Shown one piece after another: positions 53,819-62,951 of a stretch of 64,000 nucleotides of DNA; positions within the stretch are counted from its first letter, which is position 1; every line of letters starts with the position of its first letter. Source of the stretch: an uncultured Oscillospiraceae bacterium. Its GTDB lineage: Bacteria; Bacillota; Clostridia; Oscillospirales; Oscillospiraceae. Made by a program: the position numbers and the translations under genes. The notes beneath the pieces are model-generated. The model saw only the letters and a program-made list of their open reading frames with translations. It had not been told where the DNA came from and made no database searches. The stretch lies in the NCBI GenBank assembly GCA_947625045.1, contig CANQMW010000012.1:24555-88554 (forward strand), in the 5' to 3' direction.

Positions 53819-54484
53819 CGCCCAGGCAAAGTTCTCCGGACCTGCACCCAGTTCAAAATGGTACTTCACGATGCCCAGGTCCACTTTGGAGAAGGGGCCC
53901 TTCAGGGCCTCGGCCTTCACCTTGCCGTCCGGCTCCAGGGTGAAGCAGAACTTCTGCTGGTTGATGGCCGTGGGCGCCAGCATGGCGTACTCCATCCCCC
54001 GGCGGAACCAGTCCGGCATGCCTCCCTCCGCCCGGCAAAGCTTCTCCATGGGCTTATCCTTATGGGCCGTGCCCTGCGTGGCCCCATAGCCCAGGGAGAT
54101 CACCATTACCAGCTTCTCCCCCGGGCCAACTTCGATATGGGCCTTCTTTTTGGAGAAGGTCAGGCCCACCCAGCAGGTATTGAGCCCCAGCGTCTGGGCC
54201 AGGAGCACCAGCCGTTCGCCGTAGTACCCGGCACGCTCCTCCAGGCCGTCGTCGTCCGGTCCCGCCAGCACGAAGTAGTTTTTCACACCGGAAAAGCTTC
54301 CGTATTTGGCCATGGCGCAGTCGAACGCCCCCGGCTCGTCCGTCACCAGCTGGATATGAAGGTTTCCCTCTTGATTGCAAGTGTCCACTTCCGTGCGGAG
54401 CTCTGCCAGCACATCCGCCGGGATGGGCTTATCCAGATATTTGCGCACGCTGTGCCGCGCCCGCATCGCCTCAAATACGTCCAT
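53816..54484 (-). CDS. Nitroreductase family protein
   Basis: A 222-residue FMN-dependent oxidoreductase. The start DVFEAMRARHSVRKYLDKPI and the central YYGERLVLLAQTLGLNTCWVGL are family features, with GYGATQG and the C-terminal APTAINQQKF helix. Substrate unknown. It follows a flavodoxin gene by 12 bases, which may supply electrons. Confidence 0.9.
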   Translation of the reverse strand: MDVFEAMRARHSVRKYLDKPIPADVLAELRTEVDTCNQEGNLHIQLVTDEPGAFDCAMAKYGSFSGVKNYFVLAGPDDDGLEERAGYYGERLVLLAQTLGLNTCWVGLTFSKKKAHIEVGPGEKLVMVISLGYGATQGTAHKDKPMEKLCRAEGGMPDWFRRGMEYAMLAPTAINQQKFCFTLEPDGKVKAEALKGPFSKVDLGIVKYHFELGAGPENFAWA

Positions 54485-54496
54485 GATGATACTCCT

Positions 54497-54976
54497 TCAT
54501 GCCAATTTCTCGCAGAACGCCGCCAGGGCGTCCTCGTTGGCCTGGCTGGGATGGCTCTTAGGGTCCCGGAGGCTCAGGGTGGGGATATCCTCTGCCACGC
54601 CCAGGAGCGCCTTTATATTCTCAAAGGTCCTGCCCGGGCTGCCGCCCATGCTGCTGGCCGCCAGGGCGAATCGCTTGCCGGAGAGGTCCTCTTTCTGGAT
54701 GAACGTGCGCAGCGGCGGCGCCATGGTCCCGGCCCACACGGGCGTGGCCAGGATGACGCGCTCATACTGTGCCAGATCGACGTCATAGCTCTCCAGCTCC
54801 GGGGTCTCCTTCATGACCGCGCTCTTGCCGCCGAAGAGGAACTTTTTAAAGCCCTTGTCGGGATAGGCGGCCTTGGGCACCAGCCGCAGCGTGTCCGCGC
54901 CCAGCTTTGCGGCGATGCGCTCCGCCGCCCACTGGGTATTGCCCTCCAGGGAATAATAGACGATCAGCGTTTTCAT
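54497..54976 (-). CDS. Flavodoxin family protein
   Basis: A 159-residue flavodoxin-like protein with the FMN phosphate loop YYSLEGNTQWAAERI and the ILATPVWAGTMAPPL and SSMGGSPG loops. It resembles the flavodoxins often encoded next to nitroreductases in Clostridia. Soluble electron carrier, or a small NAD(P)H-linked reductase. Confidence 0.92.
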   Translation of the reverse strand: MKTLIVYYSLEGNTQWAAERIAAKLGADTLRLVPKAAYPDKGFKKFLFGGKSAVMKETPELESYDVDLAQYERVILATPVWAGTMAPPLRTFIQKEDLSGKRFALAASSMGGSPGRTFENIKALLGVAEDIPTLSLRDPKSHPSQANEDALAAFCEKLA

Positions 54977-54988
54977 ACTTTTCCTCCC

Positions 54989-55468
54989 TCAGTCCGCGTC
55001 CTCGATGACCAGCTCCGACTGCTTCAAAAAGGACACCGCCCGCTCCTTGGCCCGGATGGCGGGGAATTCCTGTATCCACACGTTGGCCGCCTCCCAGACG
55101 GAGAACGAGCCGATGGTGGAGACGATGGCCGCCGCCACCGCGCCCATCTTGTCCGTGAAGACCAGGCCCAGGATGATGAATATCACGCCGATGGCCAGCA
55201 GCCGCAGGCTGTTGAGCCAGCTGCTCCGTTTGAGCCTCCGCACGCTCCGCTCCACCGACTGCATGTACTGGGCAATGGCGTTTTCAAGCCTCTCTTCGTC
55301 CAGGTCCAGAGCGCTCACGAAACAAAGCCGCAGCTTGTCGCCCCGCTTTCGGCCCTCCATGGCTTTGACGATGTAGGCCAACACGCCGTCGCTCAGTGTC
55401 GCGCCCGCCTCGTCAAAACCGCAGTAAAGGTCCTCTTCCCGGTCTATCTTCACCCGTATCTCAAACAT
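54989..55468 (-). CDS. Membrane protein with two helices, function unknown
   Basis: A 159-residue protein: a soluble N-terminal part (MFEIRVKIDREEDLYCGFDE onward) rich in acidic and basic residues, two adjacent transmembrane helices (about 85-130) and an amphipathic tail. I do not recognise a family beyond resemblance to unannotated clostridial proteins. It is in line with the flavodoxin gene (12-base gap). Confidence 0.7.
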   Translation of the reverse strand: MFEIRVKIDREEDLYCGFDEAGATLSDGVLAYIVKAMEGRKRGDKLRLCFVSALDLDEERLENAIAQYMQSVERSVRRLKRSSWLNSLRLLAIGVIFIILGLVFTDKMGAVAAAIVSTIGSFSVWEAANVWIQEFPAIRAKERAVSFLKQSELVIEDAD

Positions 55469-55513
55469 GTCCTATTTCCTCTCACTTCGCCAGGTCGCAG
55501 TATCCACATGCCG

Positions 55514-56125
55514 TCAATCGTCCTCATCCGGCTGCTGGCCGTCGTGGGCAAGCCATTTGCACTCACCCAGCTCCATATCGGTGAATACGGCCTGGAAGAA
55601 CGAATCCTCCGGGCTGCAGGCATAGACGCCGAAGCGCACCGGGCCGGCCGCCTCCCACATATGGCACACCCGCATCTGGGAAAAGCGCACACCGTCGGCG
55701 GAGCACTCGACGCAGAAGTCGTCCTCCCGGCGGCTCAGGCGGTACCACATGCTCTTGACGGAGGCGTCGATCTCTGTCGTCGCCCAGTCCGAATAGCCGT
55801 GATTCGTGACCACGCTGCCCAGGTGCTGGAACCGCTCGTTTTCATACTCGATGGAGCCCTTCAGCCAATTCTCGCTGTCCAGATACAGCACCACACCGCA
55901 CTGGTCGAAACGGTGATGGGCGCTCTCAAACTCTGTCTTCACCATGAAGGAGAAGAACTTCTCGTCCGTGCTCATCTGAAAGACCGGGGCGTTGTCGTTG
56001 CGGAAGTGGTAATAGGTCCGCTGCCACAGGTCCGTGTGGGGCTTGGTGACCACCTCGATGCGGCCGTCTTTGATAGCGCAGGACGCGGGCTCCCTTGTCC
56101 ACGCCCATTTTGTGAGATCGATCAT
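55514..56125 (-). CDS. DUF1349-family (concanavalin-like) protein
   Basis: A 203-residue protein with the DUF1349 pattern: FSFMVKTEFESAHHRFDQCGVVLYLD, WLKGSIEYEN and the WYRLSRREDDFCVECSADG strand. The fold is a beta sandwich like lectins and glycan-binding modules. There is no signal peptide, so it is cytoplasmic. It may bind sugars; substrate unknown. Confidence 0.85.
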   Translation of the reverse strand: MIDLTKWAWTREPASCAIKDGRIEVVTKPHTDLWQRTYYHFRNDNAPVFQMSTDEKFFSFMVKTEFESAHHRFDQCGVVLYLDSENWLKGSIEYENERFQHLGSVVTNHGYSDWATTEIDASVKSMWYRLSRREDDFCVECSADGVRFSQMRVCHMWEAAGPVRFGVYACSPEDSFFQAVFTDMELGECKWLAHDGQQPDEDD

Positions 56126-56142
56126 GACCTTACTCCCCCTCC

Positions 56143-56997
56143 TTATCTTCTGCCCAGGGCGAATCTGCCCGCCCGCATGGAGGCGATGACGCCCCCGTCG
56201 ATGAGAAGGTCCGTGCCGGTGATGAACCCCGCGTCCGGCCCCAGCAGGAACGCCCCCGCCGCCGCGATCTCGTCGATGGTTCCCGTGCGCCGCGCCGGGG
56301 AGGCGTCGATCATGCCCTGATAGGTGTTGCCGGGGGCGTTGAACTCGTCGTAGGCCAGGGGCGTGACGATGATGCCGGGACTGAGGGTATTGATACGCGC
56401 CCGGCGCTCGCCCCAGGTGGTGGCGGCCGCCGCCTGGACCCGGAGCTGGTTGGCCCGCTTCGCCACGATATAGGCCGCGCCGGAAGTGGCCGTCTTGCTC
56501 CCGTCCAGGCAGGGCAGGGACGCAAGCTCCGCCGCCGGCGTCATGGCCAGGGCCTGCTCATCCTCCTTTGTCAGGGCCGAGGGCATATACCCGGTCTGGC
56601 TGGCCACCACCAGCCCCGCGCCGCCGGGAGCCATCACCGCTCCGAAAGCGTCGATGGCGTAGGCGGTGCCGATGAGGTCCAGGGCGATGATATGCTCCGG
56701 CTTGGCCTGGCTGGGGGAGGCCCCCGCTGTCATCACGAACACCTTGACCGGGCCCAGGGATGCGGCCTTTTCCGCAAAGGCTCTCAGAGAATCCGGGTCG
56801 CAGGCGTCCACGATGTGGGTGGTCACGTCATAGCCGCTGTACTGAAAATCGTGGCTCACCCGCTCCAGGGCTTTTTCGCTGATGTCGCCCAGGAGTATCT
56901 TTTTGCCAGCCGCCACACGCCGGACGATGGCGGTGCCCATGGCTCCCGCGCCCAGCAGGACGACCACATCTTTATTTACGTTCCGATCTAATATCAT
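56143..56997 (-). CDS. Short-chain dehydrogenase/reductase
   Basis: A 284-residue SDR with a dinucleotide-binding start (VVVLLGAGAMGTAIVRR), a C-terminal DGGV and the active-site YXXXK (AAYIVAKRANQ). The glycine motif GAGAMG differs from classical GxxxGxG, as in extended or divergent members. The ATG before ILDRNVNKD follows AAAGGAG by eight bases; longer in-frame starts read through unlike sequence. The substrate is unknown. Confidence 0.87.
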   Translation of the reverse strand: MILDRNVNKDVVVLLGAGAMGTAIVRRVAAGKKILLGDISEKALERVSHDFQYSGYDVTTHIVDACDPDSLRAFAEKAASLGPVKVFVMTAGASPSQAKPEHIIALDLIGTAYAIDAFGAVMAPGGAGLVVASQTGYMPSALTKEDEQALAMTPAAELASLPCLDGSKTATSGAAYIVAKRANQLRVQAAAATTWGERRARINTLSPGIIVTPLAYDEFNAPGNTYQGMIDASPARRTGTIDEIAAAGAFLLGPDAGFITGTDLLIDGGVIASMRAGRFALGRR

Positions 56998-57010
56998 ATC
57001 GTATGCTCCT

Positions 57011-58126
57011 TTACTTTTCCAGCATCTGGGCGCACTGGGCGAGGTGCTGGGTGATAGGCAGATGCTGGGGGCAGGCCCCCTCGCACTGTTTGCAGCCGAC
57101 GCAGTCGCTTGCCCGGTGTCCCTCCCCGGCCACAGCTGTGTAGCGCTCCTTCGCCTGGGCCATCTGGCCGTTTCCCAGCTGCATATTAGCGGCGGCGAAG
57201 ATGTCCGGGATGGGGATCTGCTTGGGGCAGCCGTCCGTGCAGTAGTGGCAGGCGGTACAGGGGATAGTCGAGGAGTGGCCCAAAATGCGCTGGGCCTGGC
57301 GGATGATGCCCTGCTCATCCTCGTTGAGGGGCTTGAAGTTCTTCATGTAAGAAAGGTTATCCTCCATCTGGGCCACGCTGCTCATGCCGGACAGGACCGT
57401 CAGAATGCCGTCCAGGCTGGCCACGAACCGGATGGCCCAGGACGCCGGGGATGCGCCGGGGGCGTAGTCCGTGAACAGCTTTTTCACCGCCGCGGGCGGG
57501 TCGGCAAGATTGCCGCCCTTCACCGGTTCCATGACCACGATGCTCTTTCCGTGCTTTCGCGCCGTCTCATAGTTGGCCCGGGCCGTCACCTTGGGGTTTT
57601 CCCAGTCGGCATAATTTATTTGCAGCTGGACGAAGTCCACCTCCGGGTGGTCGGTCAAGAGCTTATCCAGCAGCTCCGGCCCGGCGTGGAAGGAAAAGCC
57701 CAAGTGTTTGATGAGCCCGTCCGCCTTCTTCTGTCCCACATAGTCCCACAGGCCGAATTTATCGTACTTTTTGTAGTTGTTCTCCATCAGGGCATGGAGC
57801 AGGTAGTAATCGAAATATCCCGCGCCGGTGCGCTCCAGGCTCGTGTCGAACTGCTTTTTGGCCATCTTTTCCGTGGCCGCCATCATGGCGTTCAGTTTGG
57901 TGGCCAAGGTGAAGCTGTCCCGGGGATAGCGGTCCACCAGGGCCTTTTTGATGTCCGATTCGGAGGAACCGTACACATAGGCGGTGTCAAAGTAGGTAAA
58001 GCCCGCCGCCAGGAACAGGTCCACCATCTTCTTCACCTGTTCGATATCCGTCTTGATCCCCTTCTTGGGCAGCCGCATCAGGCCAAAGCCCAGCTTGGGC
58101 GTCTCTTTTCCAAACCAGTCAGACAT
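57011..58126 (-). CDS. Aldo/keto reductase with C-terminal 4Fe-4S domain
   Basis: A 371-residue protein with an aldo/keto reductase barrel (GFGLMRLPKKG, the catalytic Asp/Tyr segment FDTAYVYGSSE, KLNAMMAA, LLHALMEN) and a ferredoxin-like tail containing CTACHYCTDGCPKQIPIPDIF and CVGCKQCEGACPQH. Such fusions in anaerobes are thought to use ferredoxin electrons. The ATG follows AAGGAGG. It has its own promoter. Confidence 0.92.
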   Translation of the reverse strand: MSDWFGKETPKLGFGLMRLPKKGIKTDIEQVKKMVDLFLAAGFTYFDTAYVYGSSESDIKKALVDRYPRDSFTLATKLNAMMAATEKMAKKQFDTSLERTGAGYFDYYLLHALMENNYKKYDKFGLWDYVGQKKADGLIKHLGFSFHAGPELLDKLLTDHPEVDFVQLQINYADWENPKVTARANYETARKHGKSIVVMEPVKGGNLADPPAAVKKLFTDYAPGASPASWAIRFVASLDGILTVLSGMSSVAQMEDNLSYMKNFKPLNEDEQGIIRQAQRILGHSSTIPCTACHYCTDGCPKQIPIPDIFAAANMQLGNGQMAQAKERYTAVAGEGHRASDCVGCKQCEGACPQHLPITQHLAQCAQMLEK

Positions 58127-58159
58127 AGGTAGTTCCTCCTTATCGATTTTACTTGATAC

Positions 58160-58189
58160 AGTATAACACAGCTTGGCCGGTCGGTTCAA
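58160..58189 (-). promoter_or_regulatory. Promoter of the aldo/keto reductase gene
   Basis: TTGAAC and TATACT are separated by 18 bases on the minus strand, giving a short leader before AAGGAGG. Confidence 0.7.
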
Positions 58190-58242
58190 TATATAAGACT
58201 TGAGCGGCTCCGGAAAGGAGCCGCCCGAAGGCATTTTCACGT

Positions 58243-58704
58243 TCACACGGTGAGCAGCCGCTCCAGGCGGCGCAGGCACTGGCTGTGATAGAGCTTCACG
58301 GTGCTGTAGCCCAGGCCCATCTTCCCGGCCACCTCTTTTAAGGAAAGGCCGTGGTAATAGTGCAATATCACCAGGTCCCGCTCCCGGGCGGGCAGCGCCT
58401 CCAGCGCGTCGGCCAGGGCCTCCAGCTCCGGGTCGGCCTCCGGCGCGGGGACGGTCTCATCCAGCTCCGCCGCGGGGCGCTGAAGGCGCAGGAAGTCCGT
58501 CACCGTGTTGCGGGTGATGGCGTATATCCAGGTGGACAGGCTGGCGCGGGATTCGTCGTAGCTGTCCAGCTGGGCATACACCTTCATGAACACCGTGGAG
58601 CAAAGATCCTCCGCGTCCTGCTGGTTTTGGACGCGGGCGCGTATGTATCCCTGTACCTTCGGATAAAACCGCCGGTACAGTTCTTCCCCGTCAAGTGCCG
58701 TCAT
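58243..58704 (-). CDS. ECF-type RNA polymerase sigma factor
   Basis: A 153-residue sigma factor with region 2 (QNQQDAEDLCSTVFMKVYAQLDSYDESRASLSTWIYAITRN in parts) and region 4 (ALEALPARERDLVILHYYHGLSLKEVAGKMGLGYSTVKLYHSQ in parts). The length suits an ECF factor of group IV/extracytoplasmic type. No anti-sigma factor follows; a 67-residue gene overlaps its start by 14 bases. The target genes are not known. Confidence 0.92.
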   Translation of the reverse strand: MTALDGEELYRRFYPKVQGYIRARVQNQQDAEDLCSTVFMKVYAQLDSYDESRASLSTWIYAITRNTVTDFLRLQRPAAELDETVPAPEADPELEALADALEALPARERDLVILHYYHGLSLKEVAGKMGLGYSTVKLYHSQCLRRLERLLTV

Positions 58705-58894
58705 GCTTCGTAAACGTCTCGCTGGGAAGGTCCGCCCGCATCTCTCCCGCCGCGGCCACGAGACCTACGTCCTCGTCCGACAGGGCGCTGGCCCAATACC
58801 GTTTCCCGGTCTTATCGATCATCCCGGCCAAACGGGGGTCCTGCACGGCCCACTGCCTGTCGAACAGCTGCCGCAGCCGCATATCCATATCCAT
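58691..58894 (-). CDS. Small protein overlapping the sigma-factor gene
   Basis: A 67-residue protein (MDMDMRLRQLFDRQWAVQDPR start) with a helical charge pattern and no transmembrane helix. The ATG lies eight bases after GGAGG; a GTG two codons earlier is also possible. It overlaps the sigma gene by 14 bases, so the two are coupled. It might be a cytoplasmic anti-sigma or a partner factor; no family match is recognised. Confidence 0.7.
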   Translation of the reverse strand: MDMDMRLRQLFDRQWAVQDPRLAGMIDKTGKRYWASALSDEDVGLVAAAGEMRADLPSETFTKHDGT

Positions 58895-58983
58895 TCGCAC
58901 TACCTCCCTGAGGCTTGGATTCGTTCGCTTTTACTGCCTCAGTCCTTTATACGTCCCAGACGTTCAAAAGGGCTAACATAATT

Positions 58984-60645
58984 TTAAACTTCCGTGATCA
59001 CCGGCAGGATCATGGGGCTGCGGCGGGTCATCTTGTAGAGATAGCCGCTCAGCTGGCTCTTGACCCGGCCCTTGATCTCCGCCCAGTCGTTGATATGGGC
59101 CCGCTCGCAGGACTCGATGCTCTCGTATACCACCCGGAGCATCTGCTCGATGAGCTCGGCGTTGTCCCGGACATAGACGAAGCCCCTTGTCATGATCTCC
59201 GGCTCGCAGAGAAGGGATCCGTCCTGGGCGGACATGGTCATGACCACTACCACCATGCCGTCCTGGGCCAGGTGCTGTCGGTCCCGCATGACCACGTTCT
59301 CCACGCCGCCGTCGTCGGCGCCGTCCACCAGCACCCGCCCGGAGGGCACGGTGCCGTTTTTCGCGATGCGCTTGGCGGTGAGCTCTATCACGTCCCCCAC
59401 CCCGGCGATCATGATGTCCGCCGGGCGCATGCCCATCTCCTGGGCCAGGTCCCGGTGGCGGCAGAGCATGCGGTGCTCCCCGTGGACGGGGATGAAGAAC
59501 CGGGGCTTTGTCAGGGCCAGCATGGTCTTCTGCTCCTGCTGGCAGGCGTGGCCGGAGACGTGGATGTCGATGCTCCGGTCGTAGATGACCTCCGCGCCCT
59601 TGGAGAAGAGCTCGTCGATGACCTTCGTCACGGTCCGCTCGTTGCCGGGGATGGCAGAGGCGGAGATGATGACCCGGTCCCCCGCGCCGATCTTCACCTG
59701 CCGGTGCTCGGAAAAGGCCATGCGATAGAGAGCCGACATGCTCTCGCCCTGGCTGCCGGTGGTGATGATGACAAGCTTCGCAGGATTCAGGGTGTTGATG
59801 TGGTTTATATCCACCAGCACGTCCTTGGGGACGGTGAGATAACCCTCCTCCACCGCGAGACGCATCACGTTCTCCATGCTCCGGCCGGTGACGCACACCT
59901 TGCGCTTATATTTATAGGCACAGTTCACGATCTGCTGGATGCGGTGGACGTTGGAGGCGAAGGTGGTGACGATGATGCGCTTGTCGCAGCCCCGGAAGAG
60001 CCGCTCCATGCTCTCGCCCACGTGCCGCTCCGACTCGGAATACCCCGGCCGCTCCACGTTGGTGGAGTCGCTGAGCAGGGCCAGCACCCCCTCTTTCCCC
60101 AGCTCCGCGAACCGGTGGAAATCGAACACGCCGCCCTCGATGGGCGTCAGGTCTATCTTGAAGTCGCCGGTGTGGATGAGCGTGCCCACGGGGGTTTTTA
60201 TGGCCACCGCCACGCTGTCGGCGATGGAGTGGTTCACGTGAATGAGCTCGCAGGTAAAGGCGCTGCCCACCTTGAAGGTATCCCCCGCCGAGCAGGTGAC
60301 GAGCTTTACTTTATCCGCCAGACCGTGTTCCTCCAGCTTCAGCCGTACCAGCCCCGCCGTCAGGCGGGTGGCGTAGATGGGGCAGTCGATGCGGCTCATG
60401 ACGTACGGCACCGCGCCTATATGGTCCTCGTGGCCGTGGGTCAGGACCATGCCCCGGACCCTGTCCTTGTTCTGCACCAGGTAGGTCACGTCCGGCACTA
60501 CGGTGTCGATGCCGTACATGTCCTCGTCGGGGAAGCCCATGCCGCAGTCCACGATCAGGATATCCTTGCCGTACTCGTAAACATAGAGGTTCTTGCCGAT
60601 CTCGTCCAGACCGCCAAGGGCCATGATCTTCAATTTTTGTGCCAT
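58984..60645 (-). CDS. rnj: Ribonuclease J
   Basis: Metallo-beta-lactamase ribonuclease with endo- and 5'-exonuclease activity in RNA turnover. The 553-residue protein has the zinc motif LTHGHEDHIGA, the HTGDFKID and SDSTNVERPG segments, the beta-CASP part (TTGSQGESMSAL, VSGHACQQEQK) and the HGEHRML histidines. It could be RNase J1 or J2; a full set of metal ligands favours the active J1 type. The ATG before AQKLKIMAL lies 12 bases after AAGGAG. Confidence 0.95.
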   Translation of the reverse strand: MAQKLKIMALGGLDEIGKNLYVYEYGKDILIVDCGMGFPDEDMYGIDTVVPDVTYLVQNKDRVRGMVLTHGHEDHIGAVPYVMSRIDCPIYATRLTAGLVRLKLEEHGLADKVKLVTCSAGDTFKVGSAFTCELIHVNHSIADSVAVAIKTPVGTLIHTGDFKIDLTPIEGGVFDFHRFAELGKEGVLALLSDSTNVERPGYSESERHVGESMERLFRGCDKRIIVTTFASNVHRIQQIVNCAYKYKRKVCVTGRSMENVMRLAVEEGYLTVPKDVLVDINHINTLNPAKLVIITTGSQGESMSALYRMAFSEHRQVKIGAGDRVIISASAIPGNERTVTKVIDELFSKGAEVIYDRSIDIHVSGHACQQEQKTMLALTKPRFFIPVHGEHRMLCRHRDLAQEMGMRPADIMIAGVGDVIELTAKRIAKNGTVPSGRVLVDGADDGGVENVVMRDRQHLAQDGMVVVVMTMSAQDGSLLCEPEIMTRGFVYVRDNAELIEQMLRVVYESIESCERAHINDWAEIKGRVKSQLSGYLYKMTRRSPMILPVITEV

Positions 60646-60682
60646 GAAATAATGATTCTCCTTGCCGTATGTAACACACATT

Positions 60683-60702
60683 CGGACAGGCGATCCTGTC
60701 CG
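60683..60702 (-). promoter_or_regulatory. Hairpin in the RNase J leader
   Basis: A perfect 8-bp stem (CGGACAGG) with a CGAT loop, flanked by TAAC repeats, lies about 40 bases before the start. RNase J mRNAs are sometimes autoregulated; here this is inference. Confidence 0.45.
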
Positions 60703-60750
60703 TAACAAATATTGACCGTATTAAACGATATTATTCCGCGTGCGGCGCTT

Positions 60751-61350
60751 TTACATGTCGCGCCGGCCCTCCAGCGCCCGGACCAGGGTCGCGTCGTCGG
60801 TAAATTCCAGGTTGGAGCCCACGGGGATGCCGTAGGCCAGGCGGGTCACCCGCACGTCGAATGGCTTTAAGAGCCTGGCGATGTACATCGCCGTGGCGTC
60901 CCCCTCCGTGTCGGGGTTGGTAGCCATGATGACCTCCTCCACGCCCCCGGCCGCCACGCGCTTTACGAGCTCGGAGATGCGGATATCGTCGGGGCCTATG
61001 TGGCTCATGGGGGACAGCACCCCGTGAAGCACGTGATACACGCCGTTATACTCCCGGCTCCGCTCTAAACTCGCCACGTCCCTTGCCTCCGCCACCACGC
61101 AGATGACGGACCGGTCCCTTTTGCCGTCGGCGCACACAGAGCACAGCTCCCCGTCCGTCAGATTCTGGCACACGGGGCAGGTATGTACGGTCCGGCGGGC
61201 CCTGAGGATGGTCTCGGCGAATGCCTCCGCCTCCCCCTCCGGCAGTGCCAGCACATGGAAAGCAAGGCGCTGGGCACTCTTGCGCCCGATGCCTGGCAGG
61301 GCCGCGAAGCGGTCTATCAGTTCTTCAAAGGATACGGGGAAAAAAGGCAT
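60751..61350 (-). CDS. recR: Recombination protein RecR
   Basis: DNA-gap repair protein that acts with RecO and RecF. The 199-residue protein has the helix-hairpin-helix RFAALPGIGRKSAQRLAFH, the zinc finger CPVCQNLTDGELCSVC, the Toprim domain (VICVVAEARDVASLERS) and the Walker-like tail ending in the LARRL-type segment RVTRLAYGIPVGSNLEF. The expected upstream dnaX and yaaK are absent; rpe precedes it by six bases. Confidence 0.97.
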   Translation of the reverse strand: MPFFPVSFEELIDRFAALPGIGRKSAQRLAFHVLALPEGEAEAFAETILRARRTVHTCPVCQNLTDGELCSVCADGKRDRSVICVVAEARDVASLERSREYNGVYHVLHGVLSPMSHIGPDDIRISELVKRVAAGGVEEVIMATNPDTEGDATAMYIARLLKPFDVRVTRLAYGIPVGSNLEFTDDATLVRALEGRRDM

Positions 61351-61356
61351 AGCGTC

Positions 61357-62019
61357 TCACCTGCTGCGAAGTTCTTCTATGACGGCGGCGTAATCCTCAT
61401 GGCCGAAGATGGCGGAGCCCGCCACCAGCACGTTGGCGCCCGCCGCCTTCACGATGGGGGCGGTGTCGGGCTTGATGCCCCCGTCCACCTCCACGTCGCA
61501 GGCCGGGTTCACCTGGTCCAGCCTGCGGCGGATGGCCTTCACCTTCTCCATTTGGTCATACATGAAGGGCTGGGCCCCGAAGCCGGGCTCCACCGTCATC
61601 ACCAGCACCATGTCCAGCTCTTTGAGCCAGCTCTCCAGCGCCACGGCGGGGGTAGCCGGCTTGACGGAAAGGCCTGTCCTCACCCCGTGGCTGCGGATCT
61701 GCGCCAAGGCCGAGGCGATGTCCTCGGTCTTGTCCGCTTCCAGGTGGATGGTGATGCTGCTGGCCCCGGCCTCGCAGAAGGCGTCCACGAAGTCACCGGG
61801 GTTCACGATCATCAGATGCACGTCCAGGAAGGCCTCCGGGAAGGCCCTGTGGATGCTCTCCACCACGGGCACGCCCATGGAGAGGTTGGGCACGAACTGG
61901 CCGTCCATCACGTCCACATGGATATAGTCCGCGCCGGCCTTCAGCACGGCGTCGATCTCATCGTCCAGCCGCGTGAAGTCAGCCGCCAATATAGAGGGTG
62001 CGATCTTGATGTTTGTCAT
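61357..62019 (-). CDS. rpe: Ribulose-phosphate 3-epimerase
   Basis: Interconverts ribulose 5-phosphate and xylulose 5-phosphate in the pentose phosphate pathway. The 220-residue barrel has APSILAADFTRLDDEI, the metal ligands in DYIHVDVMDGQFVPN and DVHLMI, and the phosphate site VMTVEPGFGAQPF and DGGIKPDT. The ATG before TNIKIAPS was chosen; its ribosome site is weak. Further in-frame starts upstream lack similarity. Confidence 0.95.
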   Translation of the reverse strand: MTNIKIAPSILAADFTRLDDEIDAVLKAGADYIHVDVMDGQFVPNLSMGVPVVESIHRAFPEAFLDVHLMIVNPGDFVDAFCEAGASSITIHLEADKTEDIASALAQIRSHGVRTGLSVKPATPAVALESWLKELDMVLVMTVEPGFGAQPFMYDQMEKVKAIRRRLDQVNPACDVEVDGGIKPDTAPIVKAAGANVLVAGSAIFGHEDYAAVIEELRSR

Positions 62020-62140
62020 GGCATTCACCCACTGCATAATATGGTCCAGCCCCGCCGCGCGCGGCTTGGCTTTCATATAGGGGATGGGCCGGCCCGGCCG
62101 GTCTGTCCCCACCGTTGTCCGGACAGTCCCCGCTGCTGAC

Positions 62141-62206
62141 AGTATAACATGAGACTGGCAAAACTAGCAAGTAATCCTTGACGGAATTGCGTGATTAGCA
62201 TAAAAT
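62141..62206. promoter_or_regulatory. Divergent promoters for rpe and the XpaC-like gene
   Basis: Minus strand: TTGCTA (62165-62170), 18-base spacer, TATACT (62141-62146), facing rpe. Plus strand: TTGACG (62178-62183), 17-base spacer, TAAAAT (62201-62206), facing the XpaC-like gene. Confidence 0.75.
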
Positions 62207-62239
62207 ATTTATAGTAGGTTTTACCAAGGAGGCGGTCCC

Positions 62240-62911
62240 ATGCGTGAAGTGAAGCGGAAAAGCGCCCTGCCTGTGTATATCGCCGCGGCGGTATTTGCGG
62301 TGTACGCGATGGTATTTCCCCTGTACGCCTGGAGCCATTTTCTCATCGCCGCGCTGGTGACGGCGGCGGCTTGGCTCATCGCGGACAAGCTCATCAAGCC
62401 CACAGTGGAATATGTCCCCGAGCCGGAGCCGGAGCCCGTGAGCTACGGCGCTCCCGTGGACGCCATCCTCGCCGAGGCGAAAAAAGCCCGCGGGGAGATG
62501 GAGAGGCTCTCCGCCTCCATCGGCGACGCCGCGGTGAAGGAGAAGATCGCGAAGCTCATCTCTTTGAGCGACGCCATCGCCCAGGACGCGGTGCAGGACG
62601 CCTCGGACGTGCCCCAGATACAAAAGTTCCAGAGCTACTTTCTCCCCTCCACCATCCAGCTTCTGGAGGCCTATGACCGCATGAGCGCCCCCGGCGTGGA
62701 GGGAGAGAACATCTCCGGCGCCAAGGGCCGCATCGCGGACATGCTCCAGACGGAGGCGGACGCCTTTCAGAAGCAGCTGGACGCACTTTACAAGAACGAC
62801 GCCATGGACGTGGACGCCGACATCAAGGTCATGGAGGACCTGCTGGCCCGGGAGGGCCTGGGCAAGGCCGACAGCCTGCAGGAATTCCTCCGCAAGGCCA
62901 GGCAAAAATAA
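62240..62911 (+). CDS. XpaC-like (5-bromo-4-chloroindolyl phosphate hydrolysis) family protein
   Basis: A 223-residue protein of the XpaC family (PF10112). It has two transmembrane helices near the N-terminus (about 11-48), a PEPEPEPV spacer and a helical cytoplasmic domain. XpaC is usually encoded next to TelA-type genes, as here (40-base gap). The pair is linked to envelope stress and resistance in Firmicutes, but the enzyme activity in the family name is not proven. AAGGAGG lies before the ATG. Confidence 0.88.
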   Translation: MREVKRKSALPVYIAAAVFAVYAMVFPLYAWSHFLIAALVTAAAWLIADKLIKPTVEYVPEPEPEPVSYGAPVDAILAEAKKARGEMERLSASIGDAAVKEKIAKLISLSDAIAQDAVQDASDVPQIQKFQSYFLPSTIQLLEAYDRMSAPGVEGENISGAKGRIADMLQTEADAFQKQLDALYKNDAMDVDADIKVMEDLLAREGLGKADSLQEFLRKARQK

Positions 62912-62951
62912 CGTAAGACACAAATCAAGATAAAAGGAAAGGAACACAATC

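Noticed and set aside
58127..58279. Extended start of the aldo/keto reductase
   Set aside because: The added residues overlap the promoter and the sigma-gene 3' end and show no similarity to the family.
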